Source of the DNA: Agrococcus jenensis
GTDB taxonomy: Bacteria; Actinomycetota; Actinomycetes; Actinomycetales; Microbacteriaceae
Direction of reading: 5' to 3'
Assembly (NCBI RefSeq): GCF_003752465.1
Contig: NZ_RKHJ01000001.1
Span: forward strand, 868,001-932,000
Length of the DNA: 64,000 nucleotides
Made by a program: the position numbers and the translations under genes. The notes under the pieces are model-generated. The model was not told the origin of the DNA. It did not search any database and was given only the letters and a program-made list of their open reading frames with translations. Position 1 is the first letter of the stretch, and every line of letters begins with the position of its first letter. Below are positions 26,423 to 38,081 of this stretch, in pieces.

Positions 26423-27429
26423 CGTCCTGCTCCCGTCGTCGGCGCGCCGAGCCCGTGGGTGCCCAGCAGCTGTGCGTGCTCGATCGCCCAGTACGTGAGC
26501 ACGACGTCGGCGCCCGCGCGCACGATGCTCGTCAGGCTCTCGGCGATCATCCGGTCGCGGTCGATCCAGCCGTTCGCGGCGGCCGCCTCGACCATCGCGT
26601 ACTCGCCGGAGACCTGGTAGGCCCACACCGGCACGTCGGAGGCCGCGGCGACGTCGGCGAGCACGTCGAGGTAGAGGCTCGCCGGCTTCACCATCACGAT
26701 GTCGGCGCCCTCGGCGATGTCGAGCAGCGCCTCGCGCAGGCCCTCGCGGCGGTTCGCCGGGTCCTGCTGGTAGGTCTTGCGGTCGCCGGTGAGGCTCGAG
26801 TCGACGGCCTCGCGGAACGGCCCGTAGAGCGCGGTCGCGTACTTCGCCGAGTAGGCGAGGATGGCGGTGTCGAGGTGCCCGGCCGCGTCGAGGGCGGTGC
26901 GGACGTGCTCGACCTGGCCGTCCATCATGCCGCTGAGCCCCAGGATCTGTGATCCGGCCTCCGCCTGCGCGATCGCCATGGCCGCGTAGCGCTCGAGCGT
27001 CGCGTCGTTGTCGACCGCGCCGCGCTCGTCGAGCACGCCGCAGTGGCCGTGGTCGGTGAACTCGTCGAGGCACAGGTCGGTCTGCACGACCGTCGCGTCG
27101 CCGAAGCGCTCGGCGAGGAAGCGCGTCGCCACGTTGAGGATGCCGTCGGGGTCGGTCGCGCCGGAGCCGACCGCATCCTTCGCCGTCGGCACGCCGAAGA
27201 GCATGATGCCGCCGACGCCCGCGGCGATGGCGCGCTCGACCTCGCGCGCCGCGGAGTCGAGCGTGTGCTGCACCTGCCCGGGCATCGAGCGGATCGCGCG
27301 GGGCTCATCGATCCCCTCGGCGACGAACATCGGGAGCACGAGCTGCGCCGGGTGGATGCGGGTCTCGGCCACGAGGCGGCGCATGGGAGCGCTCTGCCGC
27401 AGCCTGCGGGGGCGGAGGGTGGGAGGCAT
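26419..27429 (-). CDS. hemB: Porphobilinogen synthase HemB
   Basis: The 336-residue enzyme has the two Schiff-base lysines Lys196 (YSAKYAT) and Lys248 (MVKPAS) and the metal site [14 protein letters not shown], the mixed Cys/Asp form usual in Actinobacteria. It condenses two 5-aminolevulinates. It starts its own transcript: TACCCT lies 7 nt before the ATG. hemB-hemL is separated from the rest of the heme operon by 12 kb. Confidence 0.96.
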   Translation of the reverse strand: MPPTLRPRRLRQSAPMRRLVAETRIHPAQLVLPMFVAEGIDEPRAIRSMPGQVQHTLDSAAREVERAIAAGVGGIMLFGVPTAKDAVGSGATDPDGILNVATRFLAERFGDATVVQTDLCLDEFTDHGHCGVLDERGAVDNDATLERYAAMAIAQAEAGSQILGLSGMMDGQVEHVRTALDAAGHLDTAILAYSAKYATALYGPFREAVDSSLTGDRKTYQQDPANRREGLREALLDIAEGADIVMVKPASLYLDVLADVAAASDVPVWAYQVSGEYAMVEAAAANGWIDRDRMIAESLTSIVRAGADVVLTYWAIEHAQLLGTHGLGAPTTGAGR

Positions 27430-27436
27430 CCTCCCA

Positions 27437-27442
27437 AGGGTA
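27437..27442 (-). promoter_or_regulatory. -10 box of hemB-hemL
   Basis: TACCCT on the minus strand, 7 nt before the hemB ATG; GGGAGG also sits directly at the start, so either leaderless or very short-leader translation is possible. Confidence 0.4.
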
Positions 27443-27477
27443 CTCTCGCGCTGCAGCGGAGCGCTGTCGGGCGTGGG

Positions 27478-28779
27478 CTACCGGTCGAGCGCGCGGTGCA
27501 GTGCCGCGGCCTGGTGCCGGTGCCCGATCGCCTCGTAGCCGACGATCACGACGAGCGGCGCGCAGGCCGTGAGCACGATGCCCGTGCCCATGCTCGCCCC
27601 CGCGACGACCGCGAGCACCGCGGCGGCCAGCGTTGCCACGCTGAGGGCGAAGAGCAGGATGTGGAACCGGTCCAGCTCGCGCAGCAGGAGCGAGTAGATC
27701 GCGAACAGTGCGATGAGGAACACGCCGACCGGCACGGCGACCGTGACCATCGCCGCCACGTGGTCGATGTGGGCCACCCCCTGGATCTCGTACGCCGCGA
27801 CGTGCAGGCCGGCGCCGGTCGCCGCGATCGAGCCGAAGATCGCCAGGTGCCCGTACCCCCAGGTGAATCCGCGCGCACGGAACCGGTGCAGCACCTTCCC
27901 CGACGGCATCGTGAAGTAGACCCACCACATGCAGAACGCGAGCGCCGTGCCGCCGAAGGCGACGAGCGCGGCCTCGACGCTCCAGCCCTGCTCCTCCACG
28001 ACGGCCGAGATCGCGAGGATGGTGCCGAGGATGACCTCGCCGATCGTGATGATGACGAGCAGGGCGTAGCGCTCGGCGATGTGGTGCGCGTGCCACGGCG
28101 TGCTGCCCACGCGGCGCTCGATCACGTAGGGGCCGAGCAGCTCGAGGGTGCCGAGCACCACGAAGATCCCCAGCATGACGGGCAGTGCGGGATTGATGAC
28201 GATGGTCGTCGCCCAGCCGACCTGGATGAGCCCGATGACACCCGCGTAGGCGAGCGCGGATCGACGCTGCGCCGGCGCGTGTCGCGCGACCCGGAGCCAC
28301 ATCGCGACGGTGGCGACGCGCATGATCACGTAGCCGCCGACCAGCACGCCGTTGTCGAGATGCTCGCCCTCGTCGATCGAGTGGAACGCGGGTGGGAGCC
28401 CGAGGGCGAGCACGAGCACGCCGATCATCTGCACCATGGTCGCGACGCGGAAGAAGATGTCGTCGTTGTCGAACGCCGAGGCGAGCCACGAGTAGTTGAT
28501 CCAGGCGAGGCAGATCGCGAAGACGGCGATCGTGAAGCCGATGATCGCCGGCACGACGTGCCCGATCTCGAGCAGGTGTGCGGCCTGGGTCCCGGCTTGG
28601 CTGAACGCGACGACGAACGTCAGGTCGAAGAGCAGCTCGAGCGGTGTCGCGCTGCGGTGCGGCTCATCGGGGTCGCGGCCGACCATGCGCCGGAGCCGGT
28701 GGTCGAGCGGTGGGTGCGCGGATGCCCCCGCTCCCCCTCCGGCTCCCGTCTCGAGGCGATGCGGCTGGCTCCCGGTCAT
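27478..28779 (-). CDS. ltrA: Low temperature requirement protein A (LtrA)
   Basis: The 433-residue protein has about 11 hydrophobic segments and the LtrA-family opening TPLELLFDLTFVVAFSQAG, with HHIAERYALLVIITIGEVIL in the middle. The family was named for cold growth in Listeria, but the biochemical role is not known. The gene is alone on the minus strand, at the left edge of the block that separates hemB from hemD. Confidence 0.85.
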   Translation of the reverse strand: MTGSQPHRLETGAGGGAGASAHPPLDHRLRRMVGRDPDEPHRSATPLELLFDLTFVVAFSQAGTQAAHLLEIGHVVPAIIGFTIAVFAICLAWINYSWLASAFDNDDIFFRVATMVQMIGVLVLALGLPPAFHSIDEGEHLDNGVLVGGYVIMRVATVAMWLRVARHAPAQRRSALAYAGVIGLIQVGWATTIVINPALPVMLGIFVVLGTLELLGPYVIERRVGSTPWHAHHIAERYALLVIITIGEVILGTILAISAVVEEQGWSVEAALVAFGGTALAFCMWWVYFTMPSGKVLHRFRARGFTWGYGHLAIFGSIAATGAGLHVAAYEIQGVAHIDHVAAMVTVAVPVGVFLIALFAIYSLLLRELDRFHILLFALSVATLAAAVLAVVAGASMGTGIVLTACAPLVVIVGYEAIGHRHQAAALHRALDR

Positions 28780-28911
28780 GCTGCTCCCCTCCGTCGGCGC
28801 GCGGCCGGCGCCCGTCGCATCATGCTGGCACGCGTCGGAGCGCGGCGCGCATGTGCGGATCGGGCGCCGGACGCTGCTCCGCGGTGGACGAGGCAGTCGC
28901 GGTCGCGGCGG

Positions 28912-29889
28912 TCAGCGGGCGACGAGCGCCGCGAACACCGCCGGGTCGATGTTCCCGCCGGTCGCGATCGCAGCGACGGTGCCGTCGCCGATCGTGGCGG
29001 CGTGCTCGAGGACGGCCGCGGCAGCCACCGCGCCGCTCGGCTCCACCGCGAGGCCGGTCGCGTCGGACAGCCACCGCATCGCCTCGACGATCGACGCCTC
29101 GGAGACCGTCACGACGTCGTCCACGAGCGCCTGGATGTGCACCCACGGCAGGTCGCCGACGTTGGTGGATCGGAGGCCGTCGGCGATCGTGCGACCGGTC
29201 ACGTCCCTGGACCAGCGCTTCCGCTCGCCCGCGGCGAACCCCTCGGCGAGGTCGCCCGCGAGCGCGGGCTCGACCGCGATCACCCGGACCTGCGGTCGCA
29301 GGCGCTTGAGCACCACCGCGATGCCGGAGATGAGGCCGCCGCCGCCGACGGGCACGAGCACGACGTCGAGCTCGTCGATCTGCTCGAGCAGCTCGAGCCC
29401 GATCGTGCCCTGCCCGGCGATGATGTGCGGGTCGTCGTCCGGAGGGACGACCGTCAGCCCGAGCGTGAGGGCGAGGTGCTTCGCGTGCGCCGTGGTCTCG
29501 GTCGGCGGGCGCAGGATCACCGTCGCGCCCTCCTCCCTCGTGCCGCGGACCTTCGCCTCGGGCGCCGCGTCGGGCATGACGATCGTCGCGGCGACGCCGG
29601 CCAGGCGGGCCGCCCGCGCGAGCCCGCGGCCGTGGTTCCCCGCCGAGTAGCCCACGACACCCGCCGCTCTCGCGTCGGGGCCGAGGGCGGCGATCGCGTT
29701 GGTGGCGCCGCGGAGCTTGAAGGAGCCCGTGTGCTGCAGCGACTCCGCCTTGATCCAGAGCGACCGCCCGCCCGGCGCGTGCGGCTGCGCGAGCATGACG
29801 GGCGTGCGCAAGCAGTGCTCGCCGATGCTCGCTCGCGCCCGCTGCACGTCCTCGAGCGAGATCAAGCCGTCCTGCAGGATGCTCGCCAT
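28912..29889 (-). CDS. Threonine/serine dehydratase (PLP fold type II)
   Basis: The 325-residue enzyme has the PLP lysine in GSFKLRGATNAI, SAGNHGRGLA, and the phosphate-binding loop VPVGGGGLISG. It lacks a C-terminal ACT regulatory domain, which points to a catabolic threonine dehydratase or serine racemase-like enzyme rather than feedback-inhibited IlvA. The ATG at 29889 has the SD GGAGGA upstream; an ATG at 29913 is also in frame but less well placed. A LysR gene is divergent and may regulate it. Confidence 0.87.
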   Translation of the reverse strand: MASILQDGLISLEDVQRARASIGEHCLRTPVMLAQPHAPGGRSLWIKAESLQHTGSFKLRGATNAIAALGPDARAAGVVGYSAGNHGRGLARAARLAGVAATIVMPDAAPEAKVRGTREEGATVILRPPTETTAHAKHLALTLGLTVVPPDDDPHIIAGQGTIGLELLEQIDELDVVLVPVGGGGLISGIAVVLKRLRPQVRVIAVEPALAGDLAEGFAAGERKRWSRDVTGRTIADGLRSTNVGDLPWVHIQALVDDVVTVSEASIVEAMRWLSDATGLAVEPSGAVAAAAVLEHAATIGDGTVAAIATGGNIDPAVFAALVAR

Positions 29890-29997
29890 GCTCGGTCCTC
29901 CGTCGCAGATCATGAGCGACGGAGCGGTCGTCCGCGCCCACCCACGGTGGCAGGGCCGGGCGTGAAGGACCAGCGGCCATTCGTGCACAGCATCCGG

Positions 29998-30003
29998 TAG
30001 CGT
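29998..30003 (+). promoter_or_regulatory. -10 box of the LysR gene
   Basis: TAGCGT with 6 nt to the ATG at 30010; leaderless arrangement in the 120-nt divergent region shared with the dehydratase. Confidence 0.5.
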
Positions 30004-30009
30004 CGCTTC

Positions 30010-30912
30010 ATGATCGACACCGGAGCACTGCAGGCGCTCGCCGCCGTCGAGCACCACGGCACCGTCGCCGCGGCATCCGAGGCGCTGGGCTTCAGCCCCT
30101 CGGCGGTGTCGCAGCAGATCAAGAAGCTCGAGCGCCAGACGGGCTTCCCGGTGCTCGAGCGGCGAGGGCGGGGCGTGCTCCTGACGGAGCGCGGGATGGC
30201 GCTCGCGGCGTACGGGCGCAAGCTCCTGGCCGAGCTCGAGGAGCTCGAATCCACGCTGCTGACCGACCCGACGAAGCCGCAGGGGCGGATCCGCATGGCG
30301 GCGTTCTCCACGGCGTGCCGCGGACTCGTCGCGCCGATGCTCGCCGCGCTCGCCGCCGACGGCGCGGAGCTCGACGTGCACGTGCTCGCGGAGGACCCGC
30401 GAGAGGCCATCGCCCGCGTCGCGGCGGCGGAGGCCGACATCGGCATCGTGCACGACTGGAGCTCTGTGCCGCTGCCGGAGCCGGAGCACCTCGTGCTCGA
30501 GTGGATCTGCGAGGACGTCGCCGACCTGCTGGTGCACCGCAGCCACCCTCTGGCGGCGCGCGAGGCGGTGGGCGCCGCCGACCTGCTCGACGAGCGCTGG
30601 GTGAGCTCGACGCGGGGTGCGATCTGCCACGAGGCGCTGCTGCGGATCTTCGCCGACCTCGGCCGCGTGCCCGACATCAGGGTCTACGACCCCGACTTCG
30701 CGACCCACGTCGCGCTCGTGGAGCAGGCGGTGGTCGTCGCGCTCGTGCCTCGGCTCGGCAGGCCCACGCTCCCCGAGGGCGTCGTCGCCGTGCCGGTGGA
30801 CGATCCGCTCCCCGCGCGGCGGGTGGGCATCGTGCACCGCAGGACGATGACCGGCAGCCCCGGCATCCAGCACGTGGCGCGGCTGCTCCGGGCGATCGCC
30901 GCATCGCGCTGA
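30010..30912 (+). CDS. LysR-family transcriptional regulator
   Basis: The 300-residue product has an N-terminal winged HTH (VAAASEALGFSPSAVSQQIK, KLERQTGFPVLER) and a periplasmic-binding-like effector domain from about residue 90 (GRIRMAAFST). Divergence from the threonine dehydratase gene suggests it controls that enzyme in response to an amino acid or related ligand; this is positional inference. Confidence 0.88.
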   Translation: MIDTGALQALAAVEHHGTVAAASEALGFSPSAVSQQIKKLERQTGFPVLERRGRGVLLTERGMALAAYGRKLLAELEELESTLLTDPTKPQGRIRMAAFSTACRGLVAPMLAALAADGAELDVHVLAEDPREAIARVAAAEADIGIVHDWSSVPLPEPEHLVLEWICEDVADLLVHRSHPLAAREAVGAADLLDERWVSSTRGAICHEALLRIFADLGRVPDIRVYDPDFATHVALVEQAVVVALVPRLGRPTLPEGVVAVPVDDPLPARRVGIVHRRTMTGSPGIQHVARLLRAIAASR

Positions 30913-30921
30913 CGCCGGTCG

Positions 30922-31821
30922 CTACCCGCCCGTGCCGGCGGTCCGGCGGTCGACCGACGCCGCGGCGGGCTCGGACGCCGCCCAGCTCGCGAGCAGTCGC
31001 AGCGCCCCGTCGGACGCGGAGCCGGGCTCGGCGGTGAACGCGATCAGCTGCAGCCCCCGCTCCGTGCTGACGTCGAGCGCCTCGAACGAGAGGTCGATCT
31101 CGCCGACGAGCGGATGCGTGACCGCCTTCACGCCCGTCCGGTGCTCGCGCACGTCATGCGACGCCCACAGGGCGCGGAACGTGTCGCTGCAGGTCGCGAG
31201 CTCGCCCACGAGGTCGCTGAGGTCGCGGTCGCGCGGGGCGCGCCCGGCCTCGGCGCGCAGCAGGGCGACGATCTGCTGGGCCGAGTCGTCCCACTGCCGG
31301 TAGAACCGGGGCGCGCGCGGATCGAGGAAGAGGTAGCGGGCGAAGTTCGCCGGCTGGCGCGGGCTGTCGAAGAGCTCGGAGAACAGCGCGCGACCCAGGG
31401 CGTTGACGCCCACGACGTCGAGCCGTCCGCTCTGCACCACCACCGGGATGCCGTGCATCGCGTCGAGGAGCTGCTGCATGCCGGGCCGGATCGCCTGCGT
31501 CCGGGGCCGTGCTCGACGCCGCGCGGGAGCCGCGCCGTCGTTCGCGGCGCGCACGAGGTCGTGGAGGTGCTGGACCTCCGCGTCGTCGAGCCGCAGGGCG
31601 CGGGCGACGCCCTCGAGCACCGACGCCGAGACGCCCGTCGCGTTGCCGCGCTCGAGGCGCACGTAGTACTCGACGCTCACGCCCGCGACGAGCGCGACCT
31701 CCTCGCGGCGGAGGCCCGCGACGCGGCGACGGCCGCCGAAGTCCGGCAGCCCCAGGTCGGCAGGGGTGAGCCGCGCCCGACGCGTGGTCAGGAACTCGCG
31801 GATGTCGTCCCGGATGTCCAT
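30922..31821 (-). CDS. XRE-family regulator with MmyB-like ligand-binding domain
   Basis: The 299-residue product has an N-terminal HTH (RRVAGLRREEVALVAGVSVE, YYVRLERG) and a C-terminal PAS-like MmyB domain (VGVNALGRALFSEL, NFARYLFLDPRAPRFY, WDDSAQQIVALLR). Regulators of this type usually control an adjacent, divergent oxidoreductase operon, which is exactly what lies here. Leaderless TAGCGT-N7-ATG start. Confidence 0.9.
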   Translation of the reverse strand: MDIRDDIREFLTTRRARLTPADLGLPDFGGRRRVAGLRREEVALVAGVSVEYYVRLERGNATGVSASVLEGVARALRLDDAEVQHLHDLVRAANDGAAPARRRARPRTQAIRPGMQQLLDAMHGIPVVVQSGRLDVVGVNALGRALFSELFDSPRQPANFARYLFLDPRAPRFYRQWDDSAQQIVALLRAEAGRAPRDRDLSDLVGELATCSDTFRALWASHDVREHRTGVKAVTHPLVGEIDLSFEALDVSTERGLQLIAFTAEPGSASDGALRLLASWAASEPAAASVDRRTAGTGG

Positions 31822-31828
31822 GGGGTCG

Positions 31829-31834
31829 ACGCTA
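31829..31834 (-). promoter_or_regulatory. -10 box of the XRE/MmyB regulator gene
   Basis: TAGCGT on the minus strand, 7 nt before the ATG at 31821. The remaining divergent region to 31977 holds a TTGACT at about 31912, a possible -35 element for the oxidoreductase operon, without a clear -10. Confidence 0.45.
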
Positions 31835-31977
31835 GGCCACCCCCGGCGCCCCAGGGAGGTACGGCCAGTGACCCTATCGACCGGGTCTCCCTCGGGCCGC
31901 GGCGCGCACGTTGACTGGGGGCATCCGCAACGGACACCGGCCGCTGGGCCGACACCCGAGAGAAGGAAGCACCCACC

Positions 31978-34621
<2,644 letters not shown>

Positions 34622-34629
34622 CGCGGCGC

Positions 34630-35082
34630 TCAGGCGATCTCGACGACCTCCACCTCCGCGCCCCGGGAGGCGGAGCGGAGCGGCATGCCCGGGCGGTCGA
34701 CGGCGAACCAGAACGTGCTGGTGCCGTCGGCCCGCTGCACGTCGTACCGCAGGCAGTCGACCTCGCCGACGGCGAGCCGGATGCGCTCGGGCGTCACGGT
34801 GGTCGCCGCCTCCGGGAACGCGGCGTGCGCCTGCAGCTCGCGCCAGGTGACGCGCGAGGTGCGCGGGTCGTCGACGGGCGTGCCCGACGCATCCGTCACG
34901 ACCTGCGAGAGCACGCAGCCGTCGGTGTCGCCGTCCTGGAAGCTGTCGCAGTGGTAGGTCGTGCGCCCCTCGAGCCGGGTGCGCACGAGCAGCCTGCGGC
35001 CGTCGGGATTGCCGGCGCGGATCTCGTCGGCGGTGAACGGCGTCGGCGCCAGGTCAGGGCCGAGCACGTGCGGGTCGCTCAC
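34630..35082 (-). CDS. Uncharacterised conserved-looking protein
   Basis: The 150-residue protein has no signal peptide or membrane segment. It contains Trp and Tyr spaced through beta-rich sequence (LVRTRLEGRTTYHCDSFQDG, VTWRELQAHAAFP, STFWFAVDRPG), which suggests a small beta-barrel or lipid-binding-type fold. I do not recognise the family. Its GTG overlaps the stop of the serine hydrolase gene (GTGA), so the two are translated together. Confidence 0.6.
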   Translation of the reverse strand: MSDPHVLGPDLAPTPFTADEIRAGNPDGRRLLVRTRLEGRTTYHCDSFQDGDTDGCVLSQVVTDASGTPVDDPRTSRVTWRELQAHAAFPEAATTVTPERIRLAVGEVDCLRYDVQRADGTSTFWFAVDRPGMPLRSASRGAEVEVVEIA

Positions 35083-36095
35083 GCGCCGAGCTCCGCGTCG
35101 ATCGCGTCGGCGAGCGCGAAGATGACGGGCCAGCCGCCCTCCGAGCTGTTGCCGAGCACGCTCACCGTCGTCCGGCTCGCGACGAGGTGCGTCGAGCGGA
35201 AGGAGGCGCCGGCGTCGTAGCCCTCGAGGATGAGCGCGTCGTGGGTCGGGTGCAGCCAGAAGCCCATCCCGTACCGCTTGCGCTCGTCGGGCACGTCGAA
35301 GCGGGGCCGGATCATCGCCTCGACGCTGCCCTGCGACACGATGCGGCCGTCGAGCAGCGCGAGCCAGAAGCGGTGCAGGTCGGCGGCAGTCGTGAATGCG
35401 CCGCCGTCGCCGTTGCCGAGCACCGGCAGGTGCAGCGTGTTCATGAGGTCGCCCGCGTCTGCCACGTAGCCGGGCGCCGCATCCGCCGGCAGGTCGTTGA
35501 GCGGCAGGAAGCCGGTGCGCTCGAGGCCCGCCGGCTCCAGCACGAGCCGGCGCACCACGTCGTGGTAGCCCTCGTCCGTGACGCGCTCGAGCAGCACGGC
35601 GAGCACCATGTAGCCGCCGTTGCAGTACGAGAACCGCTCCCCCGGCGGGAGCTTCTGGTCGTGGCCGTCGAGCATCGGCAGGAACGCCGCGGCGCTCGTG
35701 AGCTCGTGGGACGGCACCGTGAGCACGTAGTCCTCGGGCTCCCAGTCGGCCTCCTCGTCGAGGTAGTCGCCGATGCCGGAGGTGTGGGTCAGCAGCTGCT
35801 CGATCGTGACGGCGTCGTCGATGCGCGGCAGGTCGTCGCCGAGCAGCTCGCGCACCCGCTGGTCGAGGCGCAGGCGGCCGTCCTCGACGAGGCGCATCAC
35901 GGCGAGCGCGGTGAGCGCCTTGCTGCCGCTCGCGATCGCGATGCGCGCCTCCGCGGTCATCGGCACCCGCAGCGCCCGGTGGAGGAAGCCCTCGCAGCGC
36001 TCGAGCGTGCGCCGGTCGCCCACATCGATCGTCGCGACGCCGGTGAACGCGTGCTTCGCGACGGCGGCGTCGAGCGCTGCAGGATCCACGTGCAT
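35079..36095 (-). CDS. Serine hydrolase of the class C beta-lactamase-related family
   Basis: The 338-residue enzyme has the SxxK motif SGSK (56-59) and the second motif YCN (157-159) of penicillin-recognising or esterase-type serine hydrolases, with LLTHTSGIGDYL and GGYMVLA around them. There is no signal peptide, so it is likely a cytosolic esterase or D-aminopeptidase rather than a true beta-lactamase. Confidence 0.85.
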   Translation of the reverse strand: MHVDPAALDAAVAKHAFTGVATIDVGDRRTLERCEGFLHRALRVPMTAEARIAIASGSKALTALAVMRLVEDGRLRLDQRVRELLGDDLPRIDDAVTIEQLLTHTSGIGDYLDEEADWEPEDYVLTVPSHELTSAAAFLPMLDGHDQKLPPGERFSYCNGGYMVLAVLLERVTDEGYHDVVRRLVLEPAGLERTGFLPLNDLPADAAPGYVADAGDLMNTLHLPVLGNGDGGAFTTAADLHRFWLALLDGRIVSQGSVEAMIRPRFDVPDERKRYGMGFWLHPTHDALILEGYDAGASFRSTHLVASRTTVSVLGNSSEGGWPVIFALADAIDAELGA

Positions 36096-36130
36096 GGCTG
36101 CCCCCTCGTGCTGGTCGGATCGTACGCCGG

Positions 36131-37741
36131 TCAGGCCGGGCGGTCGATGAGCCGGCCGCCGTCGATCGTCCACCGGCGGGTGAGCCCCAGGCGCTCGAGG
36201 AACGCGGCGTCGTGGCTCACGACCACGACCGCGCCCTCGAAGGCGGTGAGCGCATCCACGAGCCCGTCGATGCTGTCGAGGTCCAGCGAGTTCGTCGGCT
36301 CGTCGAGCAGCAGCAGTTGCGGCGGCGGGTCGGCGAGCAGCAGCCGCGCGAGCGCGAGCCGGAAGCGCTCGCCACCCGACAGCTCGCGCACCCGCTGCTC
36401 GGCGCGCGCACCGCGGAAGAGGAACCGCGCGAGCTGCGCCCGCACCTCCTGCGGCGGCCGGGTCGGCGCCGTCTCGCGCACCGCGTCGACGAGCGTCGCG
36501 TCGTCGTCGGCGAAGCGGATGCGCTGGGGCAGCATCGCGGTCTGCCGGATGCGGTGCGTCACCTCGGCGATCGGATCCGGCCGTCCGGGCGGCGGCTCGA
36601 GGCCGGCGATCGCGTCGAGCAGCGTCGTCTTGCCCGCGCCGTTCCCGCCCGTGAGCGCGATGCGCTCGGCGCCCCGCACCAGCACGTCGCCGGTGCTCGT
36701 GCGCAGCGCGAGCACGTCGCGGCCGGGTGGCACGCGCGTGCCGGGCAGGTCGATGCGGATCGACCGGTCGTCGCGGAGCCGCTCCTCGGCCAGCTCGAGC
36801 GCCGCCTCGGCGGTCGCCTCCCGCCCCTCGTGCAGCGCCTTGGACCGGGCGCTCGTGCGCTCGGCCCTGCGCTGCAGGCCGCCGGCGACGATCTTCGGGA
36901 TGCCGCCCGCCTGGCCCGCGCGGCGGCCGGCCGCCTCGGCCTTCGACCGCTGCTCCGCGGCGTCGAGGCGGTCGCGGTGCTCGCGCCGGACGAGCTGCTC
37001 GGCGTCGCGCATCGCATGCGCGGCCGCCGCCTGCTCCGCCTCGACCGCGCTGCGGTAGACCGAGTAGGGACCCTCGAAGGTGCGCAGCGCCGATCCGTGC
37101 AGCTCGGCGATGCGGTCGACTCGCTCGAGCAGCTCGATGTCGTGGCTCACGACGAGCAGCGAGCCGCGCCACGCCGCGACGGCGTCGTGCAGGCGGCGGC
37201 GCGCCCCGGCATCCAGGTTGTTCGTGGGCTCGTCGAGCAGCGCGATGTCGGCGCGCTGCAGCCGGATCGCGGCGAGCCCGACGAGCACGGCCTCGCCGCC
37301 GGAGAGCGTGGCGATCGGGCGCCGCAGCAGCGCCTCGTCGCCCGCGAGGCCGAGCGCCGCCAGCTCGCCGAGCGCCTCGGCCTCGACGCCCCAGCGGTCG
37401 CCGACCGCGTCGAAGCGCCGCGTCGCGACGTCGCCGCGCTCGATGGCGGCGATCGCGTCGAGCACCGGGGCGATGCCGAGCGCATCCGCGACGGTGCCGG
37501 GCCCGAGGTCGAGCTGCTGCGGCAGCGTCGCGACGCTGCCGTGCACGACGAGCTCGCCGGAGGCCGGCTCGAGCCGGCCCTCGATGAGCCCGAGCAGCGT
37601 CGACTTGCCGGCGCCGTTGCGGCCGACGATGCCCGTGCGGCCGTGGCCGAGCGCGCCGGAGACGCCCGGGGCGCCGAAGACGCCGGTGCCGTCCGGCCAG
37701 TGGAAGGTGACGCGCGAGAGCGCGATGACAGGGTGTGCCAA
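36131..37741 (-). CDS. ABC-F family ATPase (ribosome-protection type)
   Basis: The 536-residue soluble protein has two ABC domains: Walker A GRNGAGKS and GGNGAGKT, signatures LSGGEAVL and LSGGERFR, Walker [11 protein letters not shown] and [11 protein letters not shown] charged interdomain linker sits near residues 235-320. No transmembrane segments are present. ABC-F proteins act on ribosomes, many protecting them from antibiotics. It begins with TTG after GGAGGATCTCTC and is preceded by a leader with an 11-residue uORF, the arrangement seen for inducible ABC-F genes. Whether it gives resistance cannot be read from the sequence. Confidence 0.88.
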   Translation of the reverse strand: MAHPVIALSRVTFHWPDGTGVFGAPGVSGALGHGRTGIVGRNGAGKSTLLGLIEGRLEPASGELVVHGSVATLPQQLDLGPGTVADALGIAPVLDAIAAIERGDVATRRFDAVGDRWGVEAEALGELAALGLAGDEALLRRPIATLSGGEAVLVGLAAIRLQRADIALLDEPTNNLDAGARRRLHDAVAAWRGSLLVVSHDIELLERVDRIAELHGSALRTFEGPYSVYRSAVEAEQAAAAHAMRDAEQLVRREHRDRLDAAEQRSKAEAAGRRAGQAGGIPKIVAGGLQRRAERTSARSKALHEGREATAEAALELAEERLRDDRSIRIDLPGTRVPPGRDVLALRTSTGDVLVRGAERIALTGGNGAGKTTLLDAIAGLEPPPGRPDPIAEVTHRIRQTAMLPQRIRFADDDATLVDAVRETAPTRPPQEVRAQLARFLFRGARAEQRVRELSGGERFRLALARLLLADPPPQLLLLDEPTNSLDLDSIDGLVDALTAFEGAVVVVSHDAAFLERLGLTRRWTIDGGRLIDRPA

Positions 37742-37902
37742 GAGAGATCCTCCGAGAGCGGATGAGCGCTGACGGATGCGTCGACGATGCGTGGTCGTCG
37801 GGTCAGCGCGCTGTCGCGGCTCCGCGGATCTCGGTCATCTCGGCTGCTTCCTGGCGTGGGGCGTCGGCGCTGACACCGCCGACGATTGCGCGAGCGATGC
37901 TA
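37742..37902 (-). promoter_or_regulatory. ABC-F leader: -10 box, uORF and alternative hairpins
   Basis: On the minus strand, a -10 TAGCAT (37897-37902) gives a leader of about 150 nt. It contains the uORF (37803-37838). Pairings: GCGCTGAC (37802-37809) with GTCAGCGC (37766-37773), enclosing a CGACGA/TCGTCG hairpin; and GAGATCC within the uORF (37826-37832) with GGATCTC (37744-37750), which overlaps the SD of the TTG start. A ribosome held in the uORF would free the SD. This is inference from base pairing. Confidence 0.55.
37803..37838 (-). CDS. Leader peptide upstream of the ABC-F gene
   Basis: An 11-codon ORF encodes [11 protein letters not shown], with AGGAAG about 8 nt upstream of the ATG. 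It ends 61 nt before the ABC-F start. Its codons 3-5 can pair with the ABC-F SD and its stop codon lies in the arm of a second stem. The peptide itself resembles nothing I know; the position is what suggests regulation. Confidence 0.5.
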   Translation of the reverse strand: MTEIRGAATAR

Positions 37903-37992
37903 CGCGCTCGAGCGGCCCAGCGCATCCCTCAGCTGATGGCAGTGGCGCCTCCCCCAAGCGATGACGCCGTGTGCGGTCCGCTCGGCCAGTCG

Positions 37993-37998
37993 TAGCAT
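37993..37998 (+). promoter_or_regulatory. -10 box of the leader-ORF/secreted-protein transcript
   Basis: TAGCAT, with a predicted start about 7 nt downstream, giving a leader of about 40 nt before the ATG at 38043; divergent from the ABC-F promoter 90 nt away. Confidence 0.4.
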
Positions 37999-38042
37999 GC
38001 GCCCATCGGCGGCGGACGCCGCCGCAATCGAAGGAGAAGACG

Positions 38043-38081
38043 ATGCTGCACACGCGTGTCCTCGATCGGCTCGTGCCATGA
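38043..38081 (+). CDS. Leader ORF overlapping the secreted-protein start
   Basis: A 12-codon ORF encodes MLHTRVLDRLVP after a strong SD AAGGAGA (from 38031) with good spacing. Its TGA overlaps the ATG of the next gene (ATGA), which has no usable SD of its own. The likely role is translational coupling or leader-peptide control of the secreted protein. Confidence 0.55.
   Translation: MLHTRVLDRLVP

Noticed and set aside
27043..30000. 985-residue plus-strand frame opposite hemB, ltrA and the dehydratase
   Set aside because: His/Arg/Asp-rich antisense shadow produced by third-position GC bias.
35079..36095. Serine hydrolase as an antibiotic-resistance beta-lactamase
   Set aside because: No signal peptide and the overall pattern fits the broad esterase/peptidase-like group; resistance is not supported.
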